Origin: Sphingomonas lacusdianchii
GTDB taxonomy: Bacteria > Pseudomonadota > Alphaproteobacteria > Sphingomonadales > Sphingomonadaceae
Direction of reading: 5' to 3'
Assembly (NCBI RefSeq): GCF_022664395.1
Contig: NZ_JAKRET010000017.1
Coordinates: 1-63,694 of the forward strand
Length of the DNA stretch: 63,694 bases
In this document: positions 1 through 8,207 of the stretch, in pieces
Position numbering within the stretch: the stretch's first letter is position 1
Layout: each line of letters starts with the position of its first letter
Translations under genes and position numbers: made by a program
The notes under the pieces: model-generated
Seen by the model: only the letters and a program-made list of their open reading frames with translations
Databases searched by the model: none
What the model was told of the DNA's origin: nothing

Positions 1-17
1 GCCATTTGGAGGCAGGC

Positions 18-127
18 TTGGGCGAGCGGATCGGTTTGTCGGATGAGGAATGGTCGCTGATCGGGCCGCTGCTACCGGCCGAGCGCGGACGTGGCTGTCG
101 ACCCGCTGGTAACAATCGGCCCTTCTT
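18..127 (+). pseudogene. IS5-family transposase, N-terminal fragment
   Basis: This is the beginning of an IS5-family DDE transposase, cut at base 127 by the large transposon. The frame reads GERIGLSDEEWSLIGPLLP, the usual N-terminal opening of this family. A TTG at 18 follows GGAGG at 8-12 with a 5-base gap and is the best start I can see, although the window edge leaves an upstream start possible. The reading frame continues exactly at 63571 after removal of one TTCTT copy, giving the junction NNRPF-FEGMMW. The gene was therefore intact before the insertion. Confidence 0.85.
123..127. repeat. Target-site duplication TTCTT, left copy
   Basis: Five bases TTCTT directly precede the left inverted repeat. 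The same five bases follow the right inverted repeat at 63571-63575. Five-base duplications are the signature of Tn3-family transposition, so the two outer ends moved together into this site. Confidence 0.9.
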
Positions 128-165
128 GGGGTCCGGTGAGAAAATGGTCAAAATCGTACGCTAAG
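128..165 (+). repeat. Left terminal inverted repeat (38 bp)
   Basis: It begins GGGGTCCGGTGAGAAAATGG and ends CGTACGCTAAG. It differs from the right-end repeat at positions 5, 15, 16, 23 and 27 only. It is the same Tn3-family end type as the repeats at 57150 and 63533, but slightly diverged from those two, which are identical to each other. Confidence 0.92.
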
Positions 166-178
166 GATCGGTCCTTAG
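161..178. repeat. Small hairpin at the inner edge of the left end
   Basis: CTAAGGA and TCCTTAG form perfect 7-base arms around TCGG, starting inside the left inverted repeat. The rest of the stretch up to 444 holds no convincing gene: short frames lack ribosome sites and resemble no family I know. It is best read as the non-coding end of the transposon. Confidence 0.5.
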
Positions 179-444
179 CGTGTCATTCCGCCCCGAGCCG
201 GGACCGATTAGGGTGCATAGATCGTGTGACGGGTTAGGTGACAACGTTCGATGCCGATCGAGGCGGACAGGCGCTCCGTCACACATACCTACGTTTGTGG
301 AGCGTCCCGTTTCTCCATCTTCAACGGGCCGTTTTGGGAAAACCCATTCGGGAACAGATTTTGGGAAACCGGGGAGTCGCGACGCGCGCGATCGGCGCAG
401 ACTCCCCGGCTGTCTCGCTGGCCGTTCCTTTACGGGAACGCCGA

Positions 445-828
445 TCAGGCTCTGGTTAGCTCAGTTTTGCGCGTGATAGTCCAATGCTCCAGTCGTTTGT
501 AGACGATCACCTTGTCGCCGATCAGATCTCCATGCCGGCGACAGAAGAGGTCGAGCTGATCGCGATCGCCGACCAGTTCGACACAGATCGTCAGATGCGG
601 ATCGGCAATTTCCGAGCCGTTCTCCCGGATCGGTTCGTGATTGCTGAAGCCGTAATGGGTATTTTGCGCGACGGCGTTGATGATGCCGTCCGCCTTCGCG
701 GTGCGAATCAGCTCGCGATAGAGCGGCTTTGCCCCCCAGAAGCGACGCGGGCCGATCTTGTCGGACGGTTTCAGATAGATGCGCAGCATCCCGACTTCGC
801 GGTGATGGACGGTGAAACGATTGGGCAT
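445..828 (-). CDS. DUF190 family protein, fluoride-module partner
   Basis: A 127-residue cytoplasmic protein with no signal peptide or membrane segment. It matches the DUF190 family, a PII-like fold often encoded beside fluoride exporters such as CrcB: an early LRIYLKPSDK segment, then KPLYRELI and a late DKVIVYKRLEHW segment. The chosen start (ATG at 828) lies 25 bases after the stop of the CLC gene. A second ATG at 790 would begin directly at LRIYL and is possible. The gene is probably the second cistron of the fluoride-controlled transcript. Its biochemical role is unknown; a regulatory role for the exporter is a guess. Confidence 0.75.
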   Translation of the reverse strand: MPNRFTVHHREVGMLRIYLKPSDKIGPRRFWGAKPLYRELIRTAKADGIINAVAQNTHYGFSNHEPIRENGSEIADPHLTICVELVGDRDQLDLFCRRHGDLIGDKVIVYKRLEHWTITRKTELTRA

Positions 829-853
829 GACGGGCTTTCGACAGGAAACAGGA

Positions 854-2212
854 TCAGGCGCGCGTGCGCCGGCGAGAAGCGCGGTGCGTGCGGGCATCGC
901 GCAGGGTCGCGTCGGGTGTGAGGTGTGCGGCAGGTACCTTTGGCACAGCGACGCGCTGCGACAGGTAGATGCCGTTGTGGCCTGAGCAGAGGTAGGCGAC
1001 GAAGCACGCGACTGCGATCGGCACCGCATAGGCCGCGCCGAACAACTCGATCCCCATGAACGTGCAAGCCAGCGGTGTGTTGGCCGCGCCCGCGAACAGC
1101 GCGACGAAGCCGATCGCTGCGAATAGCCCCGACGGTACTCCGAACATCGGCGCGAGCGCATTGCCGAGCGCCGCGCCGATAAAGAACAGCGGCGTGACCT
1201 CGCCCCCCTTGAAGCCCGCGCTCAGGGTCACGACGGTAAAGAGCAGCTTCAGCGCCCAGCTCCACGAGTGCGTATCGGGACCAAAGAAGCTGGCGATGGT
1301 CAGGCTGTCCGGTGTCGCGGCGAGCGTACCCAGGCCAAGATAGTCGCGGGTTCCGAGCAGCCAGACCAGCGCAATCACGGCCAGCCCGCCGATAACGGGT
1401 CGTAGTGGGCCATAGGGGATCACGCGCTTCAACCATCCGCCCAGCGCGTGATTGGCCTCGGCAAAGGTCAGCCCGGTCAGACCGAAGGCAATGCCGGCGA
1501 CACCGGCCTTGGCGACGAGCAGCGCGTCGACCGGCACCAGCGCATCGACATGGTAGACGCCGTGATGAATGCCCCAGGCAAGACAGGTCCAGTCACCGAC
1601 CAGCGCCGCGACCAGGCATGGCACCAGCGCGCGATACTCGACCCGACCGATCGCCAGCACCTCCAGTGCAAAGACCGCGCCCGCAATCGGCGTCCCGAAG
1701 ACCGCGCCGAACCCAGCCGCGATCCCGGTCATAAGGAGGGTGCGTGTCGCTTCCGCATCCAATCTGAGCGCGCGTCCAAACCCGCTGGCAAGACTGCCGC
1801 CCAACTGCACGGCGGTGCCTTCACGTCCCGCCGATCCCCCGAACAGATGTGTCACGACCGTGCCGAAGAAGATGAGCGGAGCCATGCGCAGCGGCACGCC
1901 GCCCCCCGGTTCGTGGATTTGCTCGACGATGAGGTTGTTGCCGCCTTCGACCGAGCGCCCTGTCAGATGGTAGAGCAGTCCGACCACGAACCCGCCGATC
2001 GGCAGCAGGTAGAGCAGCCAGGGAAAGGCGAAGCGAAGCCGGGTTACGGCGTCGAGGCTCCGCAGGAAGGCCGCGCAGAGCGTTCCCACCGCTGCGGCCA
2101 TCGGGACCAGGATCAAAGCCCACCGCAGTACCGACGTGGCATGGGTGCGGCGATCGCGAATGAACGCTGCCATGTTGAACTGGTCATAGAGATTGCGAAA
2201 TGTCGCGCGCAC
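854..2212 (-). CDS. CLC-type fluoride/proton antiporter
   Basis: A 452-residue CLC-family membrane protein with about ten hydrophobic segments. In place of the chloride-type GSGIP motif it has GGNNLI near residue 92, the Asn-containing variant typical of fluoride-specific CLC proteins. It keeps GREGTAVQ with the gating glutamate, and GGEVTPLFFIG in the C-terminal half. It would export fluoride in exchange for protons across the inner membrane. The start is GTG at 2212, five bases after a strong AGGAGG. The fluoride riboswitch immediately upstream confirms the substrate. The last 30 residues are Arg-rich and look like a nonconserved tail. Confidence 0.92.
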   Translation of the reverse strand: MRATFRNLYDQFNMAAFIRDRRTHATSVLRWALILVPMAAAVGTLCAAFLRSLDAVTRLRFAFPWLLYLLPIGGFVVGLLYHLTGRSVEGGNNLIVEQIHEPGGGVPLRMAPLIFFGTVVTHLFGGSAGREGTAVQLGGSLASGFGRALRLDAEATRTLLMTGIAAGFGAVFGTPIAGAVFALEVLAIGRVEYRALVPCLVAALVGDWTCLAWGIHHGVYHVDALVPVDALLVAKAGVAGIAFGLTGLTFAEANHALGGWLKRVIPYGPLRPVIGGLAVIALVWLLGTRDYLGLGTLAATPDSLTIASFFGPDTHSWSWALKLLFTVVTLSAGFKGGEVTPLFFIGAALGNALAPMFGVPSGLFAAIGFVALFAGAANTPLACTFMGIELFGAAYAVPIAVACFVAYLCSGHNGIYLSQRVAVPKVPAAHLTPDATLRDARTHRASRRRTRA

Positions 2213-2240
2213 GATTCCTCCTTGCTGCCTTGCGGCGCCT

Positions 2241-2303
2241 GGTAGGAATCATCGGCCCTTGCGAGGGCGGTTCGACCGAATGGCCCGGCGGAAATCCATC
2301 GCC
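2241..2303 (-). promoter_or_regulatory. Fluoride riboswitch (crcB motif)
   Basis: Read on the minus strand, the element has GGCGATGGA, a CGCC closing the first stem, AACCGCCCT, a CGCA loop, AGGGCCGATGA and TTCCTACC. This reproduces the conserved fluoride aptamer layout, with the same AAC-Y-GCCCU, AGGGC-Y-GAUG and CCUAC blocks as the Thermotoga aptamer. It lies 28 bases upstream of the CLC antiporter start. The aptamer 3' strand GATTCCT (2244-2250) is exactly complementary to AGGAATC (2213-2219), which overlaps the ribosome site next to the GTG. This suggests control of translation: fluoride holds the aptamer closed and frees the ribosome site. Confidence 0.92.
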
Positions 2304-2401
2304 GTGCCTGCGCATATGCTGTCCGACCGCGACCCGGTCAACCAACCGCAGAAGCATGAGACTATCGTTTTGGTGAGGACCGATAAAATGGCTTTGGCCA
2401 C

Positions 2402-2428
2402 GGAATAAACCCCGACGAGCATCGTCTA
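2402..2428 (+). promoter_or_regulatory. Candidate ECF sigma promoter of the DUF305 operon
   Basis: GGAAT at 2402-2406 is followed after 16 bases by CGTCTA at 2423-2428. A GGAAY box, 16-17 bases, then CGTC/CGTT is the common alphaproteobacterial ECF promoter layout. It precedes an operon that encodes its own ECF factor, so autoregulation is likely. It differs clearly from the motif used in the copper region. Confidence 0.5.
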
Positions 2429-2457
2429 CGCTTTCGAGACCGATGCGCTGGAGGCTT

Positions 2458-2841
2458 ATGCGTAGACGAGATTGGATGCTGGGTCTGACGGCTTCGGCCC
2501 TACTTACCGGCGCAGTCGCGGCCGCCCCCGCCGATGGCTACGCTACCATGATGTCTGTCGCGATGGACCGGATGATGGCGGGCATGATGGTCAAGCCGTC
2601 CGGTGACGTCGACCGCGACTTCGTGGCGATGATGCTTCCGCATCATCAGGGTGCCATCGATATGGCGGTGGCGGAGCTGCGCTACGGCCATAACGAGCAG
2701 CTCAAGCGCATCGCGCAGGAAATCATCATCGATCAGCAGCAGGAGATCGCCGCCATGAAGCTGGCGATCGGCCAGCCGCTACCGCCTTCGACGCCAGCCC
2801 CGACGCAGGGCGGCGACCACCATAGCCCTATGGAGCACTGA
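2458..2841 (+). CDS. DUF305 secreted metal-binding-type protein
   Basis: About 127 residues with an N-terminal twin-Arg-like charged start and a hydrophobic signal segment ending near AAAPA. The mature part holds the DUF305 signature MLPHHQGAIDMA followed by Met and His residues. DUF305 proteins are ferritin-like four-helix domains seen in copper-resistance clusters. ATG 2458 is preferred because CTGGAGG lies just before it, although the gap is only three bases; ATG 2443 in the same frame is an alternative. The gene is first in an operon with the beta-propeller, sigma and anti-sigma genes. A role in periplasmic metal handling is inferred. Confidence 0.8.
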   Translation: MRRRDWMLGLTASALLTGAVAAAPADGYATMMSVAMDRMMAGMMVKPSGDVDRDFVAMMLPHHQGAIDMAVAELRYGHNEQLKRIAQEIIIDQQQEIAAMKLAIGQPLPPSTPAPTQGGDHHSPMEH

Positions 2842-2842
2842 C

Positions 2843-4282
2843 ATGATCCGGACCATCCTGCGCTCGGCCGCCTTGCTGATGAGCGCCGCACCGGGCCTCG
2901 CCATGGCCCAGCAGGCGCCGTGGAACGCTAAGGACATGCCCGTCAGCCACCGCGACCGCGTCTATGCGTCTGAACAATTCTCCAACACGGTGTCGGTGAC
3001 CGACCCGGCCGACAACCGGCTGCTCGGCGTCATCAAACTCGGCGATCCCCAGCCGATGAACTTCTCCCCGCTCTACAAGGGACAGGTGCTGGTTCACGGC
3101 CTGGGCTTCTCGCCGGACGGGAAGACCTTGGCGGTCGTGTCGATCGGATCGAACGCCGTGTCGTGGATCGACACCGCCACCAACACCGTCAAGCACACGA
3201 CCTATGTCGGGCGCAGTCCGCACGAGGCGTTCTTCACGCCGGACGGCAAGGAGGTGTGGGTCACGGTCCGCGGCGAGGATTATATCGCCGTGCTCGACCC
3301 CACGACGTACAAGGAGACGGGGCGCATCAAGACGCCCGGTGGTCCGGGCATGACGATCTTCTCTCCCGATGGCCGGTACGGCTATGTCTGCTCTTCGTTC
3401 AATCCGGTATTGGCTGTGTTCGATGTCGCGACCCACGCGCAGGTCGGACAGGTGGCGCAGCCAAGCCCCTTCTGCCCCAACATCGCCGCGACGCCGGACG
3501 GCAAGCAAGTGTGGTTTACGCTGAAGGACATCGGCAAGACGGTCGCATTCGATGCTCGGCCACCCTTCGCGATCCTGAAGGTGCTGGATACCGGGCCTAT
3601 CACGAACCATGTCAATTTCGCCCGCACGGCCAAGGGGCAGTTCGCGTATGTGACGGTCGGCGGAGAGAATGTGGTCAAGGTGTTCCGCACGTCCGACTTC
3701 ACGCCGGTGGCAACAATTCCGGTCGGCAAGATGCCGCACGGTGTTTGGCCATCGGGCGACGGCCGGCGCGTTTATGTCGGGCTAGAGAATTCCGATGAGC
3801 TGGCCGCGATCGACACTGCCGGCAACACGGTCGTCGCTACCGTGCCGGTCGGACAGGCACCGCAGGCGATCGCCTATGTGTCGAACGCAGTTCCGACAGG
3901 CCCCGGCACCGACAATCTCCAGCCGCTCGGCACAGCGGGCAAGGCGCTGCATCTGACCATGGGGCCGATTGGCGGCAAAGGTACGGCAAGCAGCATCACC
4001 CTCTTCGACCAGGGCATCATTCAGGTCGTGCAGAGTGCCGTTACCGGTTTGCAGCCCAAGAAGCCTTACATGCTCGTACTGACCGCCAATGCGGACGGCA
4101 GCGGCGCTGTAGAGCCGCTTGCGAACTTCATGAGCAACCCGGCAGGTGCGGCGATCGTCAACGCATCGGGTCCGATCCGCCAGATCGTTCAGGGCAGCAC
4201 CGCGACACCCCGGCGCTTTCTGGCGGTTGCGGAGGTGGTGAACGGCGCGCCGGGGCGCATCGTGCAGGTGCAGCGCGACTGA
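2843..4282 (+). CDS. Secreted YVTN-type beta-propeller protein
   Basis: A 479-residue protein with a signal peptide ending at AMAQ. It is followed by repeated 40-residue blades of the YVTN/YncE type, such as FSPDGKTLAVVS, FTPDGKEVWVTV and PSGDGRRVYVGL. A C-terminal segment of about 120 residues (from about 365) lies outside the propeller. Such propellers act in the periplasm as binding scaffolds, and some are found beside nitrite reductases and copper genes. The start ATG lies one base after the DUF305 stop, showing tight coupling. The ligand is unknown. Confidence 0.8.
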   Translation: MIRTILRSAALLMSAAPGLAMAQQAPWNAKDMPVSHRDRVYASEQFSNTVSVTDPADNRLLGVIKLGDPQPMNFSPLYKGQVLVHGLGFSPDGKTLAVVSIGSNAVSWIDTATNTVKHTTYVGRSPHEAFFTPDGKEVWVTVRGEDYIAVLDPTTYKETGRIKTPGGPGMTIFSPDGRYGYVCSSFNPVLAVFDVATHAQVGQVAQPSPFCPNIAATPDGKQVWFTLKDIGKTVAFDARPPFAILKVLDTGPITNHVNFARTAKGQFAYVTVGGENVVKVFRTSDFTPVATIPVGKMPHGVWPSGDGRRVYVGLENSDELAAIDTAGNTVVATVPVGQAPQAIAYVSNAVPTGPGTDNLQPLGTAGKALHLTMGPIGGKGTASSITLFDQGIIQVVQSAVTGLQPKKPYMLVLTANADGSGAVEPLANFMSNPAGAAIVNASGPIRQIVQGSTATPRRFLAVAEVVNGAPGRIVQVQRD

Positions 4283-4283
4283 G

Positions 4284-4793
4284 ATGGACCCGCTTGCCGC
4301 CGCGATCGAACCGCTGATCCCCGGGCTGCGCCGCTATGCCCGGTCGTGGTTGCGCGACCGGGTGATGGCGGATGACGTGGTGCAGGATTGCCTGGAGCGC
4401 GCGGTCGGGCGCTGGCGACAGCGACGGGGTGCGGAGGTCCGCCCGTGGGTCTATGCGATCCTGCACAATTTGTTGGTCGATCATCAGCGGCAGCATAGCC
4501 GGCGAGGTACGGCGGTTCCGCTCCACCTCGTGGACGACGCCGCGCTCGGCCGCCCGGCCGATCAGGACACAGGCCTGCACCACCGCGACCTGCTGCGCGC
4601 GCTTGATGCGTTGCCTGAAGAACAGCGAACGGTGCTGCTCCTGGTCTCGGTCGAGGGCCTGCCCTATGCGGAGGTCGCTGCCGTAGTCGGCGTGCCGCTG
4701 GGCACGGTAATGTCGCGCATATCGCGGGGGCGCGACCGTCTGGCGACCCTCCTCCGGGAGGGTGAACGGCCGCGATTGAGGAGCGTGCAATGA
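4284..4793 (+). CDS. ECF-type RNA polymerase sigma factor
   Basis: A 169-residue group IV sigma factor. Region 2 holds RYARSWLRDRVMADDVVQDCL and RPWVYAILHNLLVDH; region 4 holds ALDALPEEQRTVLLLVSVEGL and VPLGTVMSRISRGRDRL. It would direct polymerase to the stress promoter at 2402 and perhaps elsewhere. The start follows the propeller stop by one base. Its end overlaps the anti-sigma gene by ATGA, the usual arrangement for a sigma and anti-sigma pair. Confidence 0.9.
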   Translation: MDPLAAAIEPLIPGLRRYARSWLRDRVMADDVVQDCLERAVGRWRQRRGAEVRPWVYAILHNLLVDHQRQHSRRGTAVPLHLVDDAALGRPADQDTGLHHRDLLRALDALPEEQRTVLLLVSVEGLPYAEVAAVVGVPLGTVMSRISRGRDRLATLLREGERPRLRSVQ

Positions 4794-5560
4794 CCAGCCC
4801 GATCGGCGAGGACGATCTGGCCGCATGGATCGATGGCAGGCTGTCGCCCGAGCGGCAGCGCCTGGTCGACGCCTATCTTGAAGGCCAGCCGGACGTGCAT
4901 GCCCGTGTGCGAGAGCAGGCGGAGCAGGCGCGAGCCCTTGCATCCCTGTTCGCCCCCGTCGCGGATGAACCGATCCCGGCGACGATGCGCGTGGCAGCGA
5001 TCAGGGGACGGCAACGGCAACCGCGTTGGCAGCTCGCCATCGCCGCGTCACTTCTGCTGGCGTTGGGGTTTGGCGGTGGCTGGTCGAGCGCGCGGTGGAG
5101 CGGCGAACCCCGCGCGGGCATCGCGGCGCTGGCCAACGAGGCGAGTGATAATTTCCGTGTCTATGCCGCCGACCGGATACGACCGGCGGAGATCGGCCCC
5201 GACCAGCGCGCCATGCTGATCCGATGGACCTCCGCTCGATTGGGTGAGCGCGTCACGATCCCGGACCTCAGCACGGCCGGCTATCGCTATGGCGGGGGGC
5301 GACTGGTCGCGACGCCCCACGGCCCTGCGGCACTGCTCCTCTACGACGGACCGCAAGCGTCGAAACTTGCGGTGCTGACGAGGCCCATGCAGATCGACAA
5401 GACCGCGAGCATGACCAGCACGTCCAGCGGGACCATGGGCCGGGTCACATGGGCGGTTGATGGGATCGGCTATAGTGTGGTGGGCGAGCGACCCGCGGCC
5501 GAGTTGCATCCGATCGCCGACGAGGTCCGGCGCCAGGCCGATGCGGCGCTGGTGTCCTGA
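4790..5560 (+). CDS. Membrane anti-sigma factor
   Basis: A 256-residue protein with an acidic N-terminal segment (DDLAAWIDGRLSPERQRLVD) of the anti-sigma domain type. One membrane helix lies around residues 84-102 (LAIAASLLLALGFGGGW), followed by a periplasmic domain of about 150 residues. It should hold the preceding ECF factor at the membrane until a periplasmic signal arrives. The N-terminus lacks a clear HxxxCxxC zinc motif. The signal is unknown, but the co-encoded DUF305 protein suggests metal or redox stress. Confidence 0.85.
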   Translation: MTSPIGEDDLAAWIDGRLSPERQRLVDAYLEGQPDVHARVREQAEQARALASLFAPVADEPIPATMRVAAIRGRQRQPRWQLAIAASLLLALGFGGGWSSARWSGEPRAGIAALANEASDNFRVYAADRIRPAEIGPDQRAMLIRWTSARLGERVTIPDLSTAGYRYGGGRLVATPHGPAALLLYDGPQASKLAVLTRPMQIDKTASMTSTSSGTMGRVTWAVDGIGYSVVGERPAAELHPIADEVRRQADAALVS

Positions 5561-5611
5561 TTGCACCTTGCCGCTTCCCGACGCCGACAGGCACCGGGCG
5601 ATCCAGCGGGA

Positions 5612-6124
5612 TCACGGCTTGCGCTCGACGTCCTTCCTGTCGGCCTCGGCCGGCGTCCGGCGAGCCCGCTCGCGGATGCGGCGTTCCAGCGGCGCACCGA
5701 CGAACAGGACGAGCATTGCAAGGCTCACCCCGCCGATGATGAGCGGCCACACTGCCAACCCCGCTGCCGCGCCGATCGTGGCCGTCACCCAGATGCACGC
5801 GGCGGTCGCCAATCCATGCACTTCCTGACCCTGGCCGACCCGCAGCACCGCGCCGGCACCGATGAAACCGACGCCTGTCAGAATGCCCTGCATCGCCCGT
5901 CCTGCGGCGTCGGCGTTTACATTTGGCAGGCCACTATGCACGACCGCCTGCACGGCGATGCAGCTCGCCAGACCGACCAGACCCAGCGTTCGCAAGCCCA
6001 TGATCTGCCGGTTCTCGCGCGAGCGTTCCCAGCCGAGCACCATCCCGGCCGCGGTCGCCACCACCAGCCGCCCGATCGCATCGATCCAGAAGCCGATGTC
6101 CGATGCCGCTGACGCTTCGATCAT
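5612..6124 (-). CDS. MgtC/SapB family membrane protein
   Basis: A 170-residue inner-membrane protein with the MgtC family core: GRLVVATAAGMVLGWERSRE, then MGLRTLGLVGLAS and GVGFIGAGAVL. MgtC proteins modulate membrane ATPase or magnesium physiology. The start (ATG 6124) overlaps the stop of the upstream molybdenum-enzyme gene by ATGA, so the two are translationally coupled. The open frame continues further upstream, but those residues are the other gene read in a shifted frame. A link between MgtC and sulfite metabolism is not established. Confidence 0.85.
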   Translation of the reverse strand: MIEASAASDIGFWIDAIGRLVVATAAGMVLGWERSRENRQIMGLRTLGLVGLASCIAVQAVVHSGLPNVNADAAGRAMQGILTGVGFIGAGAVLRVGQGQEVHGLATAACIWVTATIGAAAGLAVWPLIIGGVSLAMLVLFVGAPLERRIRERARRTPAEADRKDVERKP

Positions 6125-7188
6125 TCGACCAGCACGTGGACGTGATGCCAGGCGGTGCACAGATATCCGGCGAAGTTCCACATCGTGTCCGGCCGTTCGG
6201 GCTGTCCCTGTCCAGCCCCGTCGAAGGCGCGCACGACAAGGTGCTGGCGACCTTTGGCAAGCGTGGCGTCGAGGGTCCAGCGCCGCCAACCCCAGTGCGT
6301 CTCCGGATCATCGGCGAACGTCGCCTGTTGCCACTCGCGACCACCGTTTACCGACACTTCGACCCGAGAGACGCGGCGATCATAGGCGATGGCATAGCCC
6401 TCGATCCGCACCTCCCCGGCCGGCAGGCTTTCGCCAGAGCCGGGCACGCAGATCGCGGCGTTGAGCGGCATGGCATTGATGGTCAGACCCCGGCTCCAGT
6501 CGACGGTGTCGCTCGTCACATCGGCGGGAAACAGCTTGTAGTCGTGCGCCTGGATCGGTGCGTCGGAAGGCATGTCTCGCACCTCGATCCGTGTCAGCCA
6601 TTTGGCGCTGCGCACGCCGGCATAGCCCGGCACCACCATGCGGAGCGGTGCGCCGTGTTCGGGCGTCAGCGGCTCGCCGTTCATCGCCCAGACGAGGAGG
6701 ACGTCGGGCTGCCGCGCCTTGCTCATGGCGATCGATACCCCGAACAAGGCTTCCTCGCCCTCCACGTCCACCTCGTCCGCGCCGGTGAACGCCACGAACA
6801 GGTCGGACGCATCAGGTGCGCCGACCGCATCGAGCACATCGGCCAGGCGTACGCCGGTCCACTCTGCATTGCCGATCGCGCCGACATCCCAAGGATCACC
6901 CGACGTTTTTCCGACCTGCTGGAGGTCAGTGCGCCGGTTGCCGGCGCACTGGAGAACTGCCGTCACCGTCCGCGTGGGGAACGTAGCTTTCAGTTCCTCT
7001 ACCGAGAAAGAGCGGCTCGCCATGCCCGTCCCGCTCACCTCGATCCGATGATTGGCGGGCAGATCCGGCACTGGCCCGTGGCTGCGCACGTAGAACAGCG
7101 CCTGCGGCGTCAGGAACCGCTCGATCAACGCACTGGGCGTCGGCTCGGCGTTGTAGGGATCGGATTTGCGCTCGATCATATCGGTCAT
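6121..7188 (-). CDS. Sulfite oxidase-like molybdenum enzyme, no export signal
   Basis: A 355-residue protein of the sulfite oxidase superfamily. The molybdopterin domain (about residues 30-215) carries YVRSHGPVPDL and the molybdenum-binding Cys81 in VLQCAGNRR. A C-terminal Mo-co dimerisation domain (about 240-350) holds VSRVEVSVNGGREWQ and WNFAGYL. There is no signal peptide, so it appears cytoplasmic, unlike the exported enzyme at 9445. It is transcribed divergently from the LysR gene. Sulfite oxidation is the best guess; other sulfoxide or chlorate-type substrates are possible. Confidence 0.85.
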   Translation of the reverse strand: MTDMIERKSDPYNAEPTPSALIERFLTPQALFYVRSHGPVPDLPANHRIEVSGTGMASRSFSVEELKATFPTRTVTAVLQCAGNRRTDLQQVGKTSGDPWDVGAIGNAEWTGVRLADVLDAVGAPDASDLFVAFTGADEVDVEGEEALFGVSIAMSKARQPDVLLVWAMNGEPLTPEHGAPLRMVVPGYAGVRSAKWLTRIEVRDMPSDAPIQAHDYKLFPADVTSDTVDWSRGLTINAMPLNAAICVPGSGESLPAGEVRIEGYAIAYDRRVSRVEVSVNGGREWQQATFADDPETHWGWRRWTLDATLAKGRQHLVVRAFDGAGQGQPERPDTMWNFAGYLCTAWHHVHVLVE

Positions 7189-7334
7189 GGACGAACAAAC
7201 GCCGCAAGCGCGCGGATCGCTTCAAGTCTTCAAGACCATCACAGACGAAAGGCTGCCGATCGTTCCGATATCCAGATTGGAATGAGCAGATCAAACGGTT
7301 GGTCGTATCGATCAGATTGCGCGATATAAGCTGC

Positions 7335-8207
7335 ATGACCCTGGAGCAGCTCAGAATATTCGTCGGTGTCGCGGAGCGCGAACACGTCACCAAGGCAGCG
7401 GAGGTGCTGAACGTCACGCAGTCTGCTGCCTCCGGCGCGATTGCTGCCCTCGAAGCGCGCTACGGGGTTCCTCTGTTTCACCGCGTCGGGCGTGGCATCC
7501 AGCTGACCGAAGCAGGCCGCGGCTTTCTGGAGGAAGCGCGCGCGGTGCTGGGGCGGGCAGCGCATGCCGAGACGATGCTGGCGGACTATGCCGGGCTTGC
7601 CCGTGGTTCATTGCGGATCGTCGCCAGCCAGACGATCGCGAGCTACTGGTTGCCGGCAAAGCTCGCCGCCTTCCACGAACGCCACCCGCAGATCGCGGTT
7701 GAGCTCGCGATCGACAACACCGAAGGTGCGGCAGCGCAGGTCCTGAGCGGCGCGGCGGAACTCGGCTTTGTCGAGGGCGAGGTGGACGAACCGGCACTCG
7801 CCCACTGGACTGTCGGGCGTGATCCGATGGTGCTGGTCGGCCGCGAGGACGCCGAACGTGTCGACGAGGCCTGGCTGCGCACTGAACGCTGGATCGTCCG
7901 TGAGCTGGGATCCGGTACGCGCTCGACCTTCGAGGACGTGCTGCGAACGCGCGGGTTTGATCCGGCCCAGCTGACGATAGCGATGACGCTGCCGTCCAAC
8001 GAGGCGGTGCGTACCGCGGTCGAGGCCGGTGCCGGCGTTGCCGTCTTGTCGCGATTGGTCGTAGCTCGTGCGCTCAAGGCCGGTGACCTTGTCGAGCTGC
8101 CGCTCGGGCTGCCCGACCGCGCCTTTCACGCGCTGCGCCACAAGGAACGCTATCGCACCCGCGCGGCCGACGCGCTGACGGACCTCATCAAGGAGCAGGT
8201 CGCATGA
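7335..8207 (+). CDS. LysR-type transcriptional regulator
   Basis: A 290-residue LysR regulator. The winged helix lies at residues 1-60 (MTLEQLRIFVGVAEREHVT, then QSAASGAIAALE), followed by a substrate-binding domain with LRIVASQTIASYWLPAKLAAF, typical of the CysB/Cbl/CysL type. ATG 7335 aligns with the family start; the frame remains open upstream to 7299 but that part is not conserved. It lies between the divergent molybdenum-enzyme gene and the exporter it overlaps by ATGA. It probably controls both in response to a sulfur compound such as sulfite; the effector is inferred. Confidence 0.9.
   Translation: MTLEQLRIFVGVAEREHVTKAAEVLNVTQSAASGAIAALEARYGVPLFHRVGRGIQLTEAGRGFLEEARAVLGRAAHAETMLADYAGLARGSLRIVASQTIASYWLPAKLAAFHERHPQIAVELAIDNTEGAAAQVLSGAAELGFVEGEVDEPALAHWTVGRDPMVLVGREDAERVDEAWLRTERWIVRELGSGTRSTFEDVLRTRGFDPAQLTIAMTLPSNEAVRTAVEAGAGVAVLSRLVVARALKAGDLVELPLGLPDRAFHALRHKERYRTRAADALTDLIKEQVA

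Noticed and set aside
166..500. Short plus-strand frames just inside the left transposon end
   Set aside because: Three overlapping frames, none with a ribosome site or recognisable domain. Non-coding transposon end is more likely.
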